The notes beneath the pieces are model-generated. The model had not been told where the DNA came from and made no database searches. It saw only the letters and a list, made by a program, of their open reading frames with translations. The position numbers were made by a program, and so were the translations under genes. Positions 1-8,762 of a stretch of 64,000 nucleotides of DNA are shown here, piece after piece; the stretch's first letter is position 1, and every line of letters begins with the position of its first letter. Source of the stretch: CAZQRP01 sp964596125 (GTDB lineage: Bacteria > Chloroflexota > Dehalococcoidia > GIF9 > UBA5629); contig CAZQRP010000001.1 in the NCBI GenBank assembly GCA_964596125.1, positions 248,001 to 312,000 of the forward strand, given 5' to 3'.

Positions 1-420
1 GAGATAGGGTCTGTCGGTGTAGGAACGGCTCAAGGAGCATTCGAGAAAGCACTAGATTATGCCAAAACGAGAGAGGCCTTTGGTCAAAAAATTGGTGCGT
101 TTCAGGCAATCTCCCACAAATTGGCTGAAATGGCAACCAGAATCGAGTCTGCCCGGCTTCTGGTCTATAAAGCCGCCGCTGAGTTCGACAGAGATGGGAA
201 AATCGATCCGGTGCTCTCTTCTATGGCCAAGTGGTACTCGGCAAGGGTAGCCGTGGAAGTTGCCGATGAGGCTATTGAAGTCCTTGGTGGTCATGGCTAC
301 ATGCTGGAAAACGAAGTTGAACGTTTCTACCGGGATGCAAGGGTGCTTGAGCTGATCGAGGGCACCAGGGAAATTCACAAGAATACCATTGCCCGTTTCT
401 TGCTGGGAAAGTTGAAGTAA
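1..420 (+). CDS. acyl-CoA dehydrogenase, C-terminal part (partial)
   Basis: Open from the first base of the window in frame 1 to the TAA at 418-420; the N-terminus lies outside, so only about 139 residues of a usual 380-residue protein are seen. The fragment carries the C-terminal helical-bundle signatures of FAD-dependent acyl-CoA dehydrogenases: R-x-A-FGQKIGAFQ, LAEMATRIESAR, then EVLGGHGYMLENEVERFYRDA and a REIHKNTIARFLLG tail. The family removes two hydrogens from acyl-CoA thioesters and passes electrons to ETF or a similar carrier. Substrate length or branching cannot be read from this part. The Hdr operon that follows after 260 bases is on the same strand, which makes it a plausible electron sink, though that link is inference. 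Confidence 0.93.
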   Translation, partial: EIGSVGVGTAQGAFEKALDYAKTREAFGQKIGAFQAISHKLAEMATRIESARLLVYKAAAEFDRDGKIDPVLSSMAKWYSARVAVEVADEAIEVLGGHGYMLENEVERFYRDARVLELIEGTREIHKNTIARFLLGKLK

Positions 421-680
421 ACTAAGTTTATTTCAGTGATCGATTTTAACGGGTGACTGCCCGGTGAACAGAGTAAAAAAGTACTCCGTAAGACTGTCCT
501 GACCCTTTCTGTACAAATACAGGGATGGAGTCCGAGAGAACTGAACGTATAACCAACAGGCAAACATTGGACTGGTCGGTCGGGCCGGCATTTTCCTTTA
601 GCTGTATGAATATATTATTATTCTGTTAGGATACACTGGCACTAGTAAATGGATTTACCGGATTTCTGAAGTCAATCGAA

Positions 681-3668
681 ATGGCGAATAAAATGGCGGA
701 TGCAACGCTGATAATCGGAGCCGGTATTGCCGGAATAAAAGCTGCCATAGAGCTGGCGGAATCCGGCGTTAAAGTTTATCTATGCGATAGACAACCTAAT
801 ATCGGTGGCACTCTGGCGCAGCTTGATAAGTGGTTTCCTGATAATCACTGCAGTATGTGTAAAATACTTCCCGTTATTGATAGAGATAGGTCATCGCAGT
901 ATTGCATCCGGAGAGGTCTGTTTCATCCAAATATTGAAATCTTACCGCTTACTGAGGTGGTAACCGTAGCAGGCGGGATTGGAAACTTCTGTGTCACCGT
1001 GGTAACAAAACCGTGTTGTGTGAACCCGGAGCTGTGTATCAGCTGCGGTGCATGTGAACGGGTCTGCCCGGTCGAGGTGGATAGCGAGTCTGGTCTGCGG
1101 TTAGAAAAACATAAGGCTATTTATCTTCCTAACGCCATAGCGCAACCTAAAGCATATATTATTGATGGGGACCATTGTAATGATTGTACTGCCTGTGTTG
1201 AAGCATGCCCCACGAATGCTATAGACCTTGCACTCCAGGATACGACAAAACAGATAGAAGCAGGGGCTATCATTCTTGCTACAGGATTTGAGCAATTTGA
1301 CCCGGTATCTGCTTCACAATACGGTTATAACCGTTATCCCAACGTGATTACCAGTATGGAGCTTGAACATTTGCTCAGTAACAGCGGACCTTCGGGTGGG
1401 CGGCTGATCCGTCCCTCAGACGGTAAAGTTCCCAGCTCGATTGCCTTTATTCAGTGTGTCGGCTGCCGGGACTTAAAGAGGAACTATTGCTCTTCAGTGT
1501 GTTGTATGTATGCTATTAAAGATGCAATGATTATCAGAGAAGCCAGTCCCGATGCGGATATCCGTATTTTCTATATGGACCTTCGTGTTTTCGGTAAAGG
1601 TTACCATCGTTATTACGATAAGGCCAGGGATGAACTGGGGATACAGTTCGAACGCTGTCGTGTCCCTGCGGTTAGGCAGGACTTCCAGACAAATGATCTT
1701 CTGGTCAACGTACCGGACCAGAGCGGTAGTAAAACAGAACAACGGTTTGAACTAGTGGTACTGTCGGTCGGCCAGTCCTCCTCAAAAAAGTTCGAAGAGG
1801 TAAGTGGAACTCTGGGTCTGGAGACTAATACATGGGATTTTTGTAAGACCGGGAGTCTCTCTCCTGTGGCAACGAATAAAGAAGGTATTTTTGTCTGCGG
1901 TACCGCTTCGGGACCTAAAGATATTACGGATGCGTTGATCGAGGCAGGTGCTGCTGCCGGCCAGGCTGCTGCAGTTGTTTCCCCGGCGAGGCTTCTACCG
2001 GCTGGTCCGCTGCAACTGGGTGAAGATGAAGGCAGGGTAGCTATTTTTATATGCAACTGTAGAAATCAGATTACTCCTGTGTTAAATACGGGAGAGCTTC
2101 TTGAGTTCAGTAAGGTACTTCCCAGCGTTGTTTACGCCGAAGAGATGGACCAGTTGTGCCGTCATGATATGTGGGATCATATTCAAACCAGATTAATGGA
2201 AGGTAAAGCCAACAGGGTAGTCCTGGCAGCGTGCTCAGCCGTAAGCCCGGACATACTTGCTGGGGCTATCCCTGTCGAACTTGTGAATATACGCGAGGAC
2301 CTTGCCTGGGTCCATAAGGAAAACACCGAGACCGCTATGGAAAAAGGGAAGAACTTGCTGGCGATGGCTTTACAAAAGCTGAAATGGTTGGAAAGCCCAT
2401 TATCTCCGCAGTATCAGGTAGTGACTCCAAGGGCCCTGGTAATCGGTGGAGGCATCGGCGGGCTTGTTGCTTCCTTAACCATTGCTGGGCGTGGCTTTGA
2501 AGTTGAACTAGTGGAAAAATCAGACAAGTTGGGTGGAAACATGAACCATGTCTATTCTTTACTGGACGGTGCAGATACAGGGGAATACCTGCAGAATAGT
2601 ATCGAAAAGGTCACTGCCCATCCTCGTATCAATGTATACATGGAGACGGTGCTTGTTTCTATAAAAGGCTGTGCCGGAAGTTTTACATGCGAGGTACAAG
2701 ATAAAAATTCCGGGTCTCATGAGATCGAGGCCGGTGCAATTGTTGTAGCTACCGGTGCCGAAGAAGCCAGACCTGATGAGTATCTCTACGGGCAGTCCCG
2801 TCGGATACTAACACAACGGGAACTTGAAGAGCGTAGTGCGACGGGGGACCTGGAACTGGCAGGACTGAAATCCCTGGTTATGGTTCAATGCGTTGGCTCC
2901 AGGGAAAAGGAGCGTCCCTATTGCAGCCGCATATGCTGTTCCCAGGCTCTAAAAAATGCTTTAACCTTAAAGCATTCCAATTCTGAGATAGAAATCGTGG
3001 TCTTCTATCGGGACCTAATGAGCTATGGATTTCAGGAGGAATATTACACGACCGCCCGGGAACACGGAGTACTGTTCATTCCCTATGACATAGATGCAAA
3101 ACCTGAGATAATAATCGATGGTGACAAGCTTTCTATAAAAGCCGTAGACCCGGTTATGGGCGGAAAAATTTTATTGCATCCAGATGTATTGGTATTGAGT
3201 CCGGCCATCGTCCCCGGTGGAAATCCGGAGCTTGCCCGGATTCTCTGTGTTGATCTAACGGAAGACGGCTTTTTTCAAGAGGAGGAAGCCAAGTTTTGCC
3301 CCGTAGATACTACCAAAAAGGGTATCTTCGTCTGTGGCTTGGCTCACTCCCCGCGAAATATAACGGAGACCATTGCCCAGGCCCAGGCAGCGGCCCAGCG
3401 GGCCAGCCTGTTGCTGACCAGAGACAAGCTTATTCCGGGAAGGGGCATTGCTCATGTAAGTGAGAGGCGGTGCAGCGGGTGTGAGCTTTGTATTCCTGCA
3501 TGTCCATATAATGCCAGGATTAAAGACACAGCGAGAGGTGTTGTTGTGGTACAGGAGTCTTTGTGCCAGGGCTGTGGCGCCTGTGTTACTACCTGCCCCA
3601 ATGGAGCAAGCATCCTCAATGAGTTTACGGATAAGCAGGTCTTCTCTATGATGGATGTGTTACTCTAG
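681..3668 (+). CDS. tandem-fused HdrA-like flavoprotein, iron-sulfur
   Basis: A 995-residue protein made of two HdrA-like halves. The first half has an FAD dinucleotide-binding motif (GAGIAG, residues 13-18), the HdrA-type pair C57-x2-C60, and an inserted ferredoxin region at about 112-175 (CISCGACERVCP, CNDCTACVEACP). A second Rossmann motif (VIGGGIGGL) lies near 585; this half lacks the C-x2-C after GGN. Two further 4Fe-4S motifs (CSGCELCIPACP, CQGCGACVTTCP) close the protein. Normal HdrA is about 650 residues, so this is a fusion carrying two FADs and several clusters. HdrA is the flavin-bifurcating centre of heterodisulfide reductase complexes. It heads an operon with MvhD-, FrhB-, HdrC- and HdrB-like genes. 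The start ATG has a weak SD; M5 is an alternative. Confidence 0.92.
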   Translation: MANKMADATLIIGAGIAGIKAAIELAESGVKVYLCDRQPNIGGTLAQLDKWFPDNHCSMCKILPVIDRDRSSQYCIRRGLFHPNIEILPLTEVVTVAGGIGNFCVTVVTKPCCVNPELCISCGACERVCPVEVDSESGLRLEKHKAIYLPNAIAQPKAYIIDGDHCNDCTACVEACPTNAIDLALQDTTKQIEAGAIILATGFEQFDPVSASQYGYNRYPNVITSMELEHLLSNSGPSGGRLIRPSDGKVPSSIAFIQCVGCRDLKRNYCSSVCCMYAIKDAMIIREASPDADIRIFYMDLRVFGKGYHRYYDKARDELGIQFERCRVPAVRQDFQTNDLLVNVPDQSGSKTEQRFELVVLSVGQSSSKKFEEVSGTLGLETNTWDFCKTGSLSPVATNKEGIFVCGTASGPKDITDALIEAGAAAGQAAAVVSPARLLPAGPLQLGEDEGRVAIFICNCRNQITPVLNTGELLEFSKVLPSVVYAEEMDQLCRHDMWDHIQTRLMEGKANRVVLAACSAVSPDILAGAIPVELVNIREDLAWVHKENTETAMEKGKNLLAMALQKLKWLESPLSPQYQVVTPRALVIGGGIGGLVASLTIAGRGFEVELVEKSDKLGGNMNHVYSLLDGADTGEYLQNSIEKVTAHPRINVYMETVLVSIKGCAGSFTCEVQDKNSGSHEIEAGAIVVATGAEEARPDEYLYGQSRRILTQRELEERSATGDLELAGLKSLVMVQCVGSREKERPYCSRICCSQALKNALTLKHSNSEIEIVVFYRDLMSYGFQEEYYTTAREHGVLFIPYDIDAKPEIIIDGDKLSIKAVDPVMGGKILLHPDVLVLSPAIVPGGNPELARILCVDLTEDGFFQEEEAKFCPVDTTKKGIFVCGLAHSPRNITETIAQAQAAAQRASLLLTRDKLIPGRGIAHVSERRCSGCELCIPACPYNARIKDTARGVVVVQESLCQGCGACVTTCPNGASILNEFTDKQVFSMMDVLL

Positions 3669-3719
3669 CCTTCTGAACCAGTGTGAACAGTATACCGATT
3701 TCTATGTGGGAGGCTTAAA

Positions 3720-4214
3720 ATGGCAGAAGAGGAAAAAGATATGGCGAAAAGAAAAGATACCTCAACAGATAAAAGTGCGGACATGGTAAAAGAGAAGGAA
3801 TTCGAGCCAACCCTGATTGGTTTCTTCTGCAACTGGTGCACTTCAACTGCTGCCGATCTGGCCGGTACTACTAGACTCCAGTACCCGCCTAATATTCATC
3901 CTATTCGTATTATGTGCAGCGGTATGGTAGACATTGTGTATGTGCTTCGAGCATTGCTGTCCGGTGCTGACGGCGTAATTGTAGGTGGCTGCCCACCCGG
4001 TGACTGCCACTATATATCGGGAAACTATAAAGCCCGAAGGCGTATGCACATTCTTAAAACGGTCCTTAAAACACTGGGACTGGATGACGACCGTATCTGG
4101 GTCCGCTGGATCAATGCTGCTGAAGGGCAGAAGTTTGCTGCAACGATGTGTGAATTTACTGAGGAAATAAAGAAAAAAGGGCCTAATCCCGTAAACAACT
4201 ACTGGTCAATATAA
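3720..4214 (+). CDS. MvhD-like hydrogenase/heterodisulfide reductase delta subunit
   Basis: 164 residues with the MvhD (methyl-viologen hydrogenase delta) fold. Visible signatures are GFFCNWCTSTAADLAG, RIMCSGMVD and GGCPPGDCHY, the cysteine sets that bind a [2Fe-2S] cluster and contact HdrA in characterised complexes. MvhD relays electrons from an input enzyme (hydrogenase, formate dehydrogenase, or F420H2 oxidase) to the flavin of HdrA. No hydrogenase is encoded beside it; the next gene is FrhB-like, so the electron donor is probably handled by that protein. The first 30 residues are charged and Lys-rich, an extension on the usual 130-residue family. GGGAGG 7 bases upstream supports the ATG. 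Confidence 0.92.
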   Translation: MAEEEKDMAKRKDTSTDKSADMVKEKEFEPTLIGFFCNWCTSTAADLAGTTRLQYPPNIHPIRIMCSGMVDIVYVLRALLSGADGVIVGGCPPGDCHYISGNYKARRRMHILKTVLKTLGLDDDRIWVRWINAAEGQKFAATMCEFTEEIKKKGPNPVNNYWSI

Positions 4215-4278
4215 GCATGTATCGAGACCTGTCCCAGCGGGTGCGCTGGATGCTTCTGCCAGTATTTTAGGAGGTAAC

Positions 4279-5409
4279 ATGCCGGGTAATGCCGTGTTAG
4301 CAGTAAAGGATGGGCGGTTAACCGAAACTATTAATACGTTTCTTATGAGACTGTTCGATGAAAAACTTCTGGATGCGCTGCTGGTCCCTATGGAGCTTCC
4401 AACAAAGGATATGGTCGCCGCTACGTTAGTACATGACTCAGAGATACTCAAGCATGCGAGTCCTTTAGCTCCTGTACTTCCGGTGAGTATGGCACGGGTA
4501 GTCTCTGATATGACCAAAGTTGCTCCGAGCAAGAAAAAGGTTGGCGTGGTGCTCAGGTCCTGTGAGCTTCGTGCCCTGGTTGAACTGGTAAAGCTGAGGC
4601 AGGCTTCTTTAGAAAATCTGGTATTGATTGGTATCGACTGTTTCGGTACCTATTCGGTTATCGATTACGATGAGCTTTATCAGAAACCGTTGTCAAATGC
4701 CGAAGCGTTTCTTAAAAAGGTAAAAAATGAAGGTGACCCTCGCCTGAGGGAAGCCTGCCAGATTTGCCAGTATCCCGCCCCATTGAATGCTGACCTGATT
4801 ATCGGGCTCATAGGGATCGATCTGGAGACGCATGTATTATTACTGGCTGCAAGTCCTGAAGGGGAAAGAATTCTGGGGGCACTGGGACTTAGCGAGAGCA
4901 GTGGGGAAGAAAAAGAGAAGCGGGAAAAGGCTGTCGCTGAGCTGATTTCAACAAGAAAGGCGTATAAGGACGAGATCTCTACCGTGTTTCAGGCGGAATG
5001 CACCGGCCTTGAAAATTTGCTTTCAATGTTTTCGAAATGTATCGACTGTCATAATTGCCGGATTGCCTGCCCGATGTGCTACTGTAAAGAGTGTTTCTTT
5101 GACTCAGCCACCTTTGAATGGGGAGCAGATACATATCTGGACCGGGTTGCCAGGAAAGGGGCCCTGAAGATGCCTACCGATACCCTGCTGTTTCACCTGA
5201 CCAGGCTCAATCATATGACTGCGTCTTGTGTTGGTTGCGGACTCTGTCAGGAAGCATGCCCGAATGATATCGCAGTATTCCGGATTTTCTATAAGGTGGG
5301 GGATGAAGTTCAGAAGGCCTTTGACTATGTTCCAGGCCGCAACCTGGATGAAGAGCTCCCGTTGAGTGTGTTTAGGGAAGATGAACTGAGCGAGGTAGGA
5401 AAATCATGA
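4279..5409 (+). CDS. FrhB/FdhB-like iron-sulfur flavoprotein
   Basis: 376 residues resembling the coenzyme F420 hydrogenase/dehydrogenase beta-subunit family. The core segment VGVVLRSCELRALVELVKL and GIDCFGTY are typical. Two iron-sulfur regions follow: CIDCHNCRIACPMCYCKECF around residues 255-275 and CVGCGLCQEACP near 317-328. Family members oxidise or reduce F420 with FAD and pass electrons through clusters. Here the protein sits between MvhD and HdrC, the position expected for the input or output module of an Hdr complex. Whether F420 is really the partner cannot be read from sequence. AGGAGG seven bases before the ATG supports the start; the stop overlaps the next start (ATGA). Confidence 0.85.
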   Translation: MPGNAVLAVKDGRLTETINTFLMRLFDEKLLDALLVPMELPTKDMVAATLVHDSEILKHASPLAPVLPVSMARVVSDMTKVAPSKKKVGVVLRSCELRALVELVKLRQASLENLVLIGIDCFGTYSVIDYDELYQKPLSNAEAFLKKVKNEGDPRLREACQICQYPAPLNADLIIGLIGIDLETHVLLLAASPEGERILGALGLSESSGEEKEKREKAVAELISTRKAYKDEISTVFQAECTGLENLLSMFSKCIDCHNCRIACPMCYCKECFFDSATFEWGADTYLDRVARKGALKMPTDTLLFHLTRLNHMTASCVGCGLCQEACPNDIAVFRIFYKVGDEVQKAFDYVPGRNLDEELPLSVFREDELSEVGKS

Positions 5410-5972
5410 AACAGACTACTCTTGTTGATGGCGGTATTGTAGAGTCGGGTTTTGCGGAGCGGGTAATTGAAATGAGTGGCGTGGATATCAATCGCTGTTA
5501 TCAATGCCTGACGTGCACCTTAAGCTGTCCGCTGTCTTTCACCATGGACTATCTTCCTCACCAGCTACTGAGGATGATTCAATTCGGTGCCGAAACAGAA
5601 GTGCTCCGCAGTTCTACTATCTGGCTCTGCGCTTCATGCGAGACCTGTGCTACACGATGTCCAAATGAGATAGATATTCCCGGGTTGATGGACGCTCTGC
5701 GTCAGCTTGCCATACGCGAGAGTGTATCGGGGAAAGAACCGGCTGTGCGCACGTTTCACCAGATTTTTATGAAGGGCATCAGGCAGCGTGGCAGGCTGTA
5801 TGAACTGGGTATGCTTATCGAGCTTAAGCTCAGGCTTAATGACCTCTTTAGCGATCTTGGGCTGGGACTTAGAATGCTGCTGAAGAATAAACTGAGCATA
5901 GTACCGAAACGGCTCAAGAGACACAAGGAAATTGCCGAAATCTTTAGAAAAAGCGGGGAAGGACTGGCTTGA
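5406..5972 (+). CDS. hdrC: HdrC-like 4Fe-4S ferredoxin subunit
   Basis: 188 residues with the two cluster motifs of heterodisulfide reductase subunit C: CYQCLTCTLSCPL (about residues 32-44) and CASCETCATRCPNEIDIPG (about 76-94), followed by a helical tail. HdrC carries electrons from HdrA clusters to the HdrB active site. The ATGA overlap with the FrhB-like gene and the TTGA overlap with hdrB indicate translational coupling. Assignment to the HdrC family is firm; the final substrate of the complex need not be CoM-S-S-CoB, as bacteria use related modules on other substrates. Confidence 0.92.
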   Translation: MKQTTLVDGGIVESGFAERVIEMSGVDINRCYQCLTCTLSCPLSFTMDYLPHQLLRMIQFGAETEVLRSSTIWLCASCETCATRCPNEIDIPGLMDALRQLAIRESVSGKEPAVRTFHQIFMKGIRQRGRLYELGMLIELKLRLNDLFSDLGLGLRMLLKNKLSIVPKRLKRHKEIAEIFRKSGEGLA

Positions 5973-6817
5973 AGTACGCTTACTATCCCGGATGCTCGAG
6001 TGAAACAACTGCTAAGGAATACAATCAGTCCGCATTGGCGGTCTGCCATGAGCTTGGTATCGAACTGGTTGAGCTTCCCGACTGGAATTGTTGCAGCTCT
6101 TCTTCCGGTCATTCTACGGACTACTGGCTCTGCCATGCCCTGGCAGGGAGGAACCTGGCAATAGCTGAAAAAGAGAATATGGACGTTATAGCAACATGTC
6201 CCTCCTGTTTTCTGAGGCTAAGAGATACTCGAAATGAAGTAACCGATAGACCGGAGGTGAAACAGAGACTGCAGGAACTTATCGATTTGCCCTATGAAGC
6301 GAAAAATGAAGTTAAACACCTGCTGGACGTATTATATACTGAAATCGGCATAGAGAAGATCAGAGAGAAGGTAATAAATCCCCTTACTGGTCTAAAACTG
6401 GTATCCTTTTACGGCTGTTATCTTGTTCGTCCTCCGGAACTGACCGGTTTCGATGATCCTGAGAATCCACAGACCATGGATATATTGTTGGCAGCTCTCG
6501 GAGCAGAGGTGGTTGATTGGAAATCCAAGGTTGACTGCTGCGGCGGAAGCCTCTCATTCAGTAAAAGAGAAGTGATTAAGGAACTGGTAGCTCAAATTTG
6601 CAGTGCGGCCCATGAAGTTGACGCTGAGGCAATAGTAACGGCCTGTGGCCTTTGCCACGCAAATCTGGAGTCAAGGCAGACGGGCGAAAAGCCTCTGCCG
6701 GTATTTTATTTTACTGAGCTTATCGGAATGGCCTTGGGATGCGATGTCAGACCATGGTTTAAGAAACACCTGATAAACCCGGTGTCACTGCTCAGAACAT
6801 GTAATTTATTGGGCTAA
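5969..6817 (+). CDS. hdrB: HdrB-like subunit with two CCG domains (TTG start)
   Basis: 282 residues beginning at a TTG that overlaps the TGA of hdrC by one base-shift (TTGA), giving MKYAYYPGCSS, the standard HdrB beginning. Two cysteine-rich CCG domains are visible: CC near residues 36-37 with CPSC at about 79-82, and FYGCYL, DCCGGS and ACGLCHANLE in the second half. In archaeal HdrB these bind two noncubane [4Fe-4S] clusters that reduce a disulfide. Here it should be the terminal catalytic subunit of the + strand Hdr complex, acting on an unknown thiol/disulfide or other acceptor. It is the last gene of the operon; the convergent gene ends only 16 bases away. Confidence 0.92.
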   Translation: MKYAYYPGCSSETTAKEYNQSALAVCHELGIELVELPDWNCCSSSSGHSTDYWLCHALAGRNLAIAEKENMDVIATCPSCFLRLRDTRNEVTDRPEVKQRLQELIDLPYEAKNEVKHLLDVLYTEIGIEKIREKVINPLTGLKLVSFYGCYLVRPPELTGFDDPENPQTMDILLAALGAEVVDWKSKVDCCGGSLSFSKREVIKELVAQICSAAHEVDAEAIVTACGLCHANLESRQTGEKPLPVFYFTELIGMALGCDVRPWFKKHLINPVSLLRTCNLLG

Positions 6818-6833
6818 TGTGAGAGCTTCTGCC

Positions 6834-8762
6834 TCAGACCAGATGTGCTATCATCTCGAATATTTGTTTCCCGGTGACATTTTTCATCTGATTTGCCCCT
6901 GAAGGACATATAGCGCTGCAGGCACCGCAACCACGGCATAATGCTTCGTTTACCGTCATGATCCGTCGGCGTGCATCATAGACCAGTGCCCCGAATTCAC
7001 AGGCGCTTTCGCATAGCCCGCAGCCGGTACAGACCTCTATGTCTATCCGTGCTACTATCGGTTCCTTGCTTACTTCGCCAAGGAAAAGAGGTATACTGGC
7101 TTTGATAGCGGCTGCATGTGCCTGAGCTAATGCATCGGTAATATCCTTGGGCCCGACTGAACATCCTGCTATTACGATACCGTCTGTGGTCGTTTCAACC
7201 GGCCCCAGCTTCGGATGTGCTTCAAGAAAGAAACCATCGGAACCCAGAGATAAATTTAACAGTTTCGCCAGTTGCGCACTGTCTTTACCCGGTAGCAGTC
7301 CTGTAGCCAGAACAACCAGGTCGGCCTCTTCTTCATATAATTGTCCCAGTAGAGTATCTTCTGCTTTCACCAGTAACCTGTCCCCTTCCCTGTAAATCTC
7401 CGAGACAGTGCCCCTCCGATAATTCACTCCTTCACCCTGTACCCTTTCATAAAACTCCTCATATCCTTTACCAAACGCCCTGATATCGATATAGCACACG
7501 GTAACTTTTGCCCCGGGTATCTTTTGTTTGATATACAATGCCTGCTTTGCGGTAGACATGCAACATACCCGGGAGCAATATTCGACATTGACACTTTTAT
7601 CTCTGGAGCCGACACATTGAATGAATACTACGTTCTGCGGCTTTTTACCGTTTATCTCAATCTCGCCTCCGGTCGGTCCGGAGGATGCAGATAGACGTTC
7701 AAACTCATGACCGGTGATGACATTTGGATAGACCCCATAGCCATATTCCGGCTTCAGACGAGCGTCAAAACTATCATAACCGGTAGCAATGACTATTGTA
7801 CCTACCTCCAGTTCCAGGTTCTGTTCCTGCTGGCTAAAATCGATTGCATTCGACGCGCATATATCCATACAGGCTGTGCAATCGCCCCCATGAAACCGCA
7901 GGCAGCTACCTGGATCGATAGCATAACCCGGTCCGGAGACCGGCACGGGGTGAATCGCAGTACGGTTGTTTAGGCCGAAATCGAATTCATCGGCCGTTTT
8001 TACCGGGCATACTTCCCTGCAATTGCCGCATGCAGTACATAGCTCGCTGTGTACATATGTCGGTTTTCTTTTAATCCGGACCTTAAAATTACCGATATAA
8101 CCCTCTACGCCAGCTACTTCGGAATGGGCAAGCACTTCTATGCTGAGATGACCGGTCAGTTCCGATAGTTTAGAGAGGACCATCTGTTCGGCATCATCCA
8201 TAGAAGGAAATGTCTTATCCATCCGGGCGACATGGCCGCCAAGATAGGGCTCCCTTTCAACGAGATAGACTTTAAAGCCGGCAGCACTGATATCCAGTGC
8301 CGCCTGAATCCCGACTATGCCTCCACCTATTACCAGTGCAGCAGGTGTCACAGCAACCCTTTTAGCTTCCAGAGGTTTCGAAAGTGTCACATTGGCTACT
8401 GCAGCCGAAACGAGTAGCTTGGCCTTCATGGTAGCTTTGTCTACGTTAGAGTGTACCCAGGAACACTGTTCCCTGATGTTGGCTCTATCCATACAATATG
8501 GATTAAGTCCTGCCTGCTGTACATTATTCATGAAAGCGACCTGATGCATCGACGGCGAGCACGAGGCTATGACCACCTTATCGAGCTTAAACTCGATGAT
8601 GTCATCATTTATTATTTGCTGTCCCGGGTCGGAGCATACATAGCGGTAATCTCGCGCTACTGCCACCTGCGGCAGGTTCTGAGCAAATTCTACAACTTCC
8701 TGTACTCTCACCGTACCGGCAATGTTTCTACCGCAGTGACAGATGTATACGCCTATTCTCAT
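6834..8762 (-). CDS. hdrA: HdrA-like flavoprotein, iron-sulfur
   Basis: 642 residues, the normal HdrA length. An N-terminal domain (MRIGVYICHCGRNIAG, with CSDPGQ and CSPSMHQ motifs, residues 1-130) precedes the FAD motif LVIGGGIVG near 143. The C-x2-C pair usually found after GGH is replaced by DDAEQ. Ferredoxin-like motifs follow: CTACGNCREVCP near 240, CTACMDICAS, and a C-terminal 2x[4Fe-4S] domain (CTGCGLCESACE, CRGCGACSAICP). The ATG overlaps the stop of the upstream gene (ATGA), so the two are coupled. Its middle third is very similar to the same part of the upstream HdrA-GltD protein, pointing to a local duplication. Confidence 0.92.
   Translation of the reverse strand: MRIGVYICHCGRNIAGTVRVQEVVEFAQNLPQVAVARDYRYVCSDPGQQIINDDIIEFKLDKVVIASCSPSMHQVAFMNNVQQAGLNPYCMDRANIREQCSWVHSNVDKATMKAKLLVSAAVANVTLSKPLEAKRVAVTPAALVIGGGIVGIQAALDISAAGFKVYLVEREPYLGGHVARMDKTFPSMDDAEQMVLSKLSELTGHLSIEVLAHSEVAGVEGYIGNFKVRIKRKPTYVHSELCTACGNCREVCPVKTADEFDFGLNNRTAIHPVPVSGPGYAIDPGSCLRFHGGDCTACMDICASNAIDFSQQEQNLELEVGTIVIATGYDSFDARLKPEYGYGVYPNVITGHEFERLSASSGPTGGEIEINGKKPQNVVFIQCVGSRDKSVNVEYCSRVCCMSTAKQALYIKQKIPGAKVTVCYIDIRAFGKGYEEFYERVQGEGVNYRRGTVSEIYREGDRLLVKAEDTLLGQLYEEEADLVVLATGLLPGKDSAQLAKLLNLSLGSDGFFLEAHPKLGPVETTTDGIVIAGCSVGPKDITDALAQAHAAAIKASIPLFLGEVSKEPIVARIDIEVCTGCGLCESACEFGALVYDARRRIMTVNEALCRGCGACSAICPSGANQMKNVTGKQIFEMIAHLV

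Noticed and set aside
5756..6136. Long ORFs antisense to hdrC and hdrB
   Set aside because: Shadows of the real coding frames; composition is Ser/Leu-rich without motifs.
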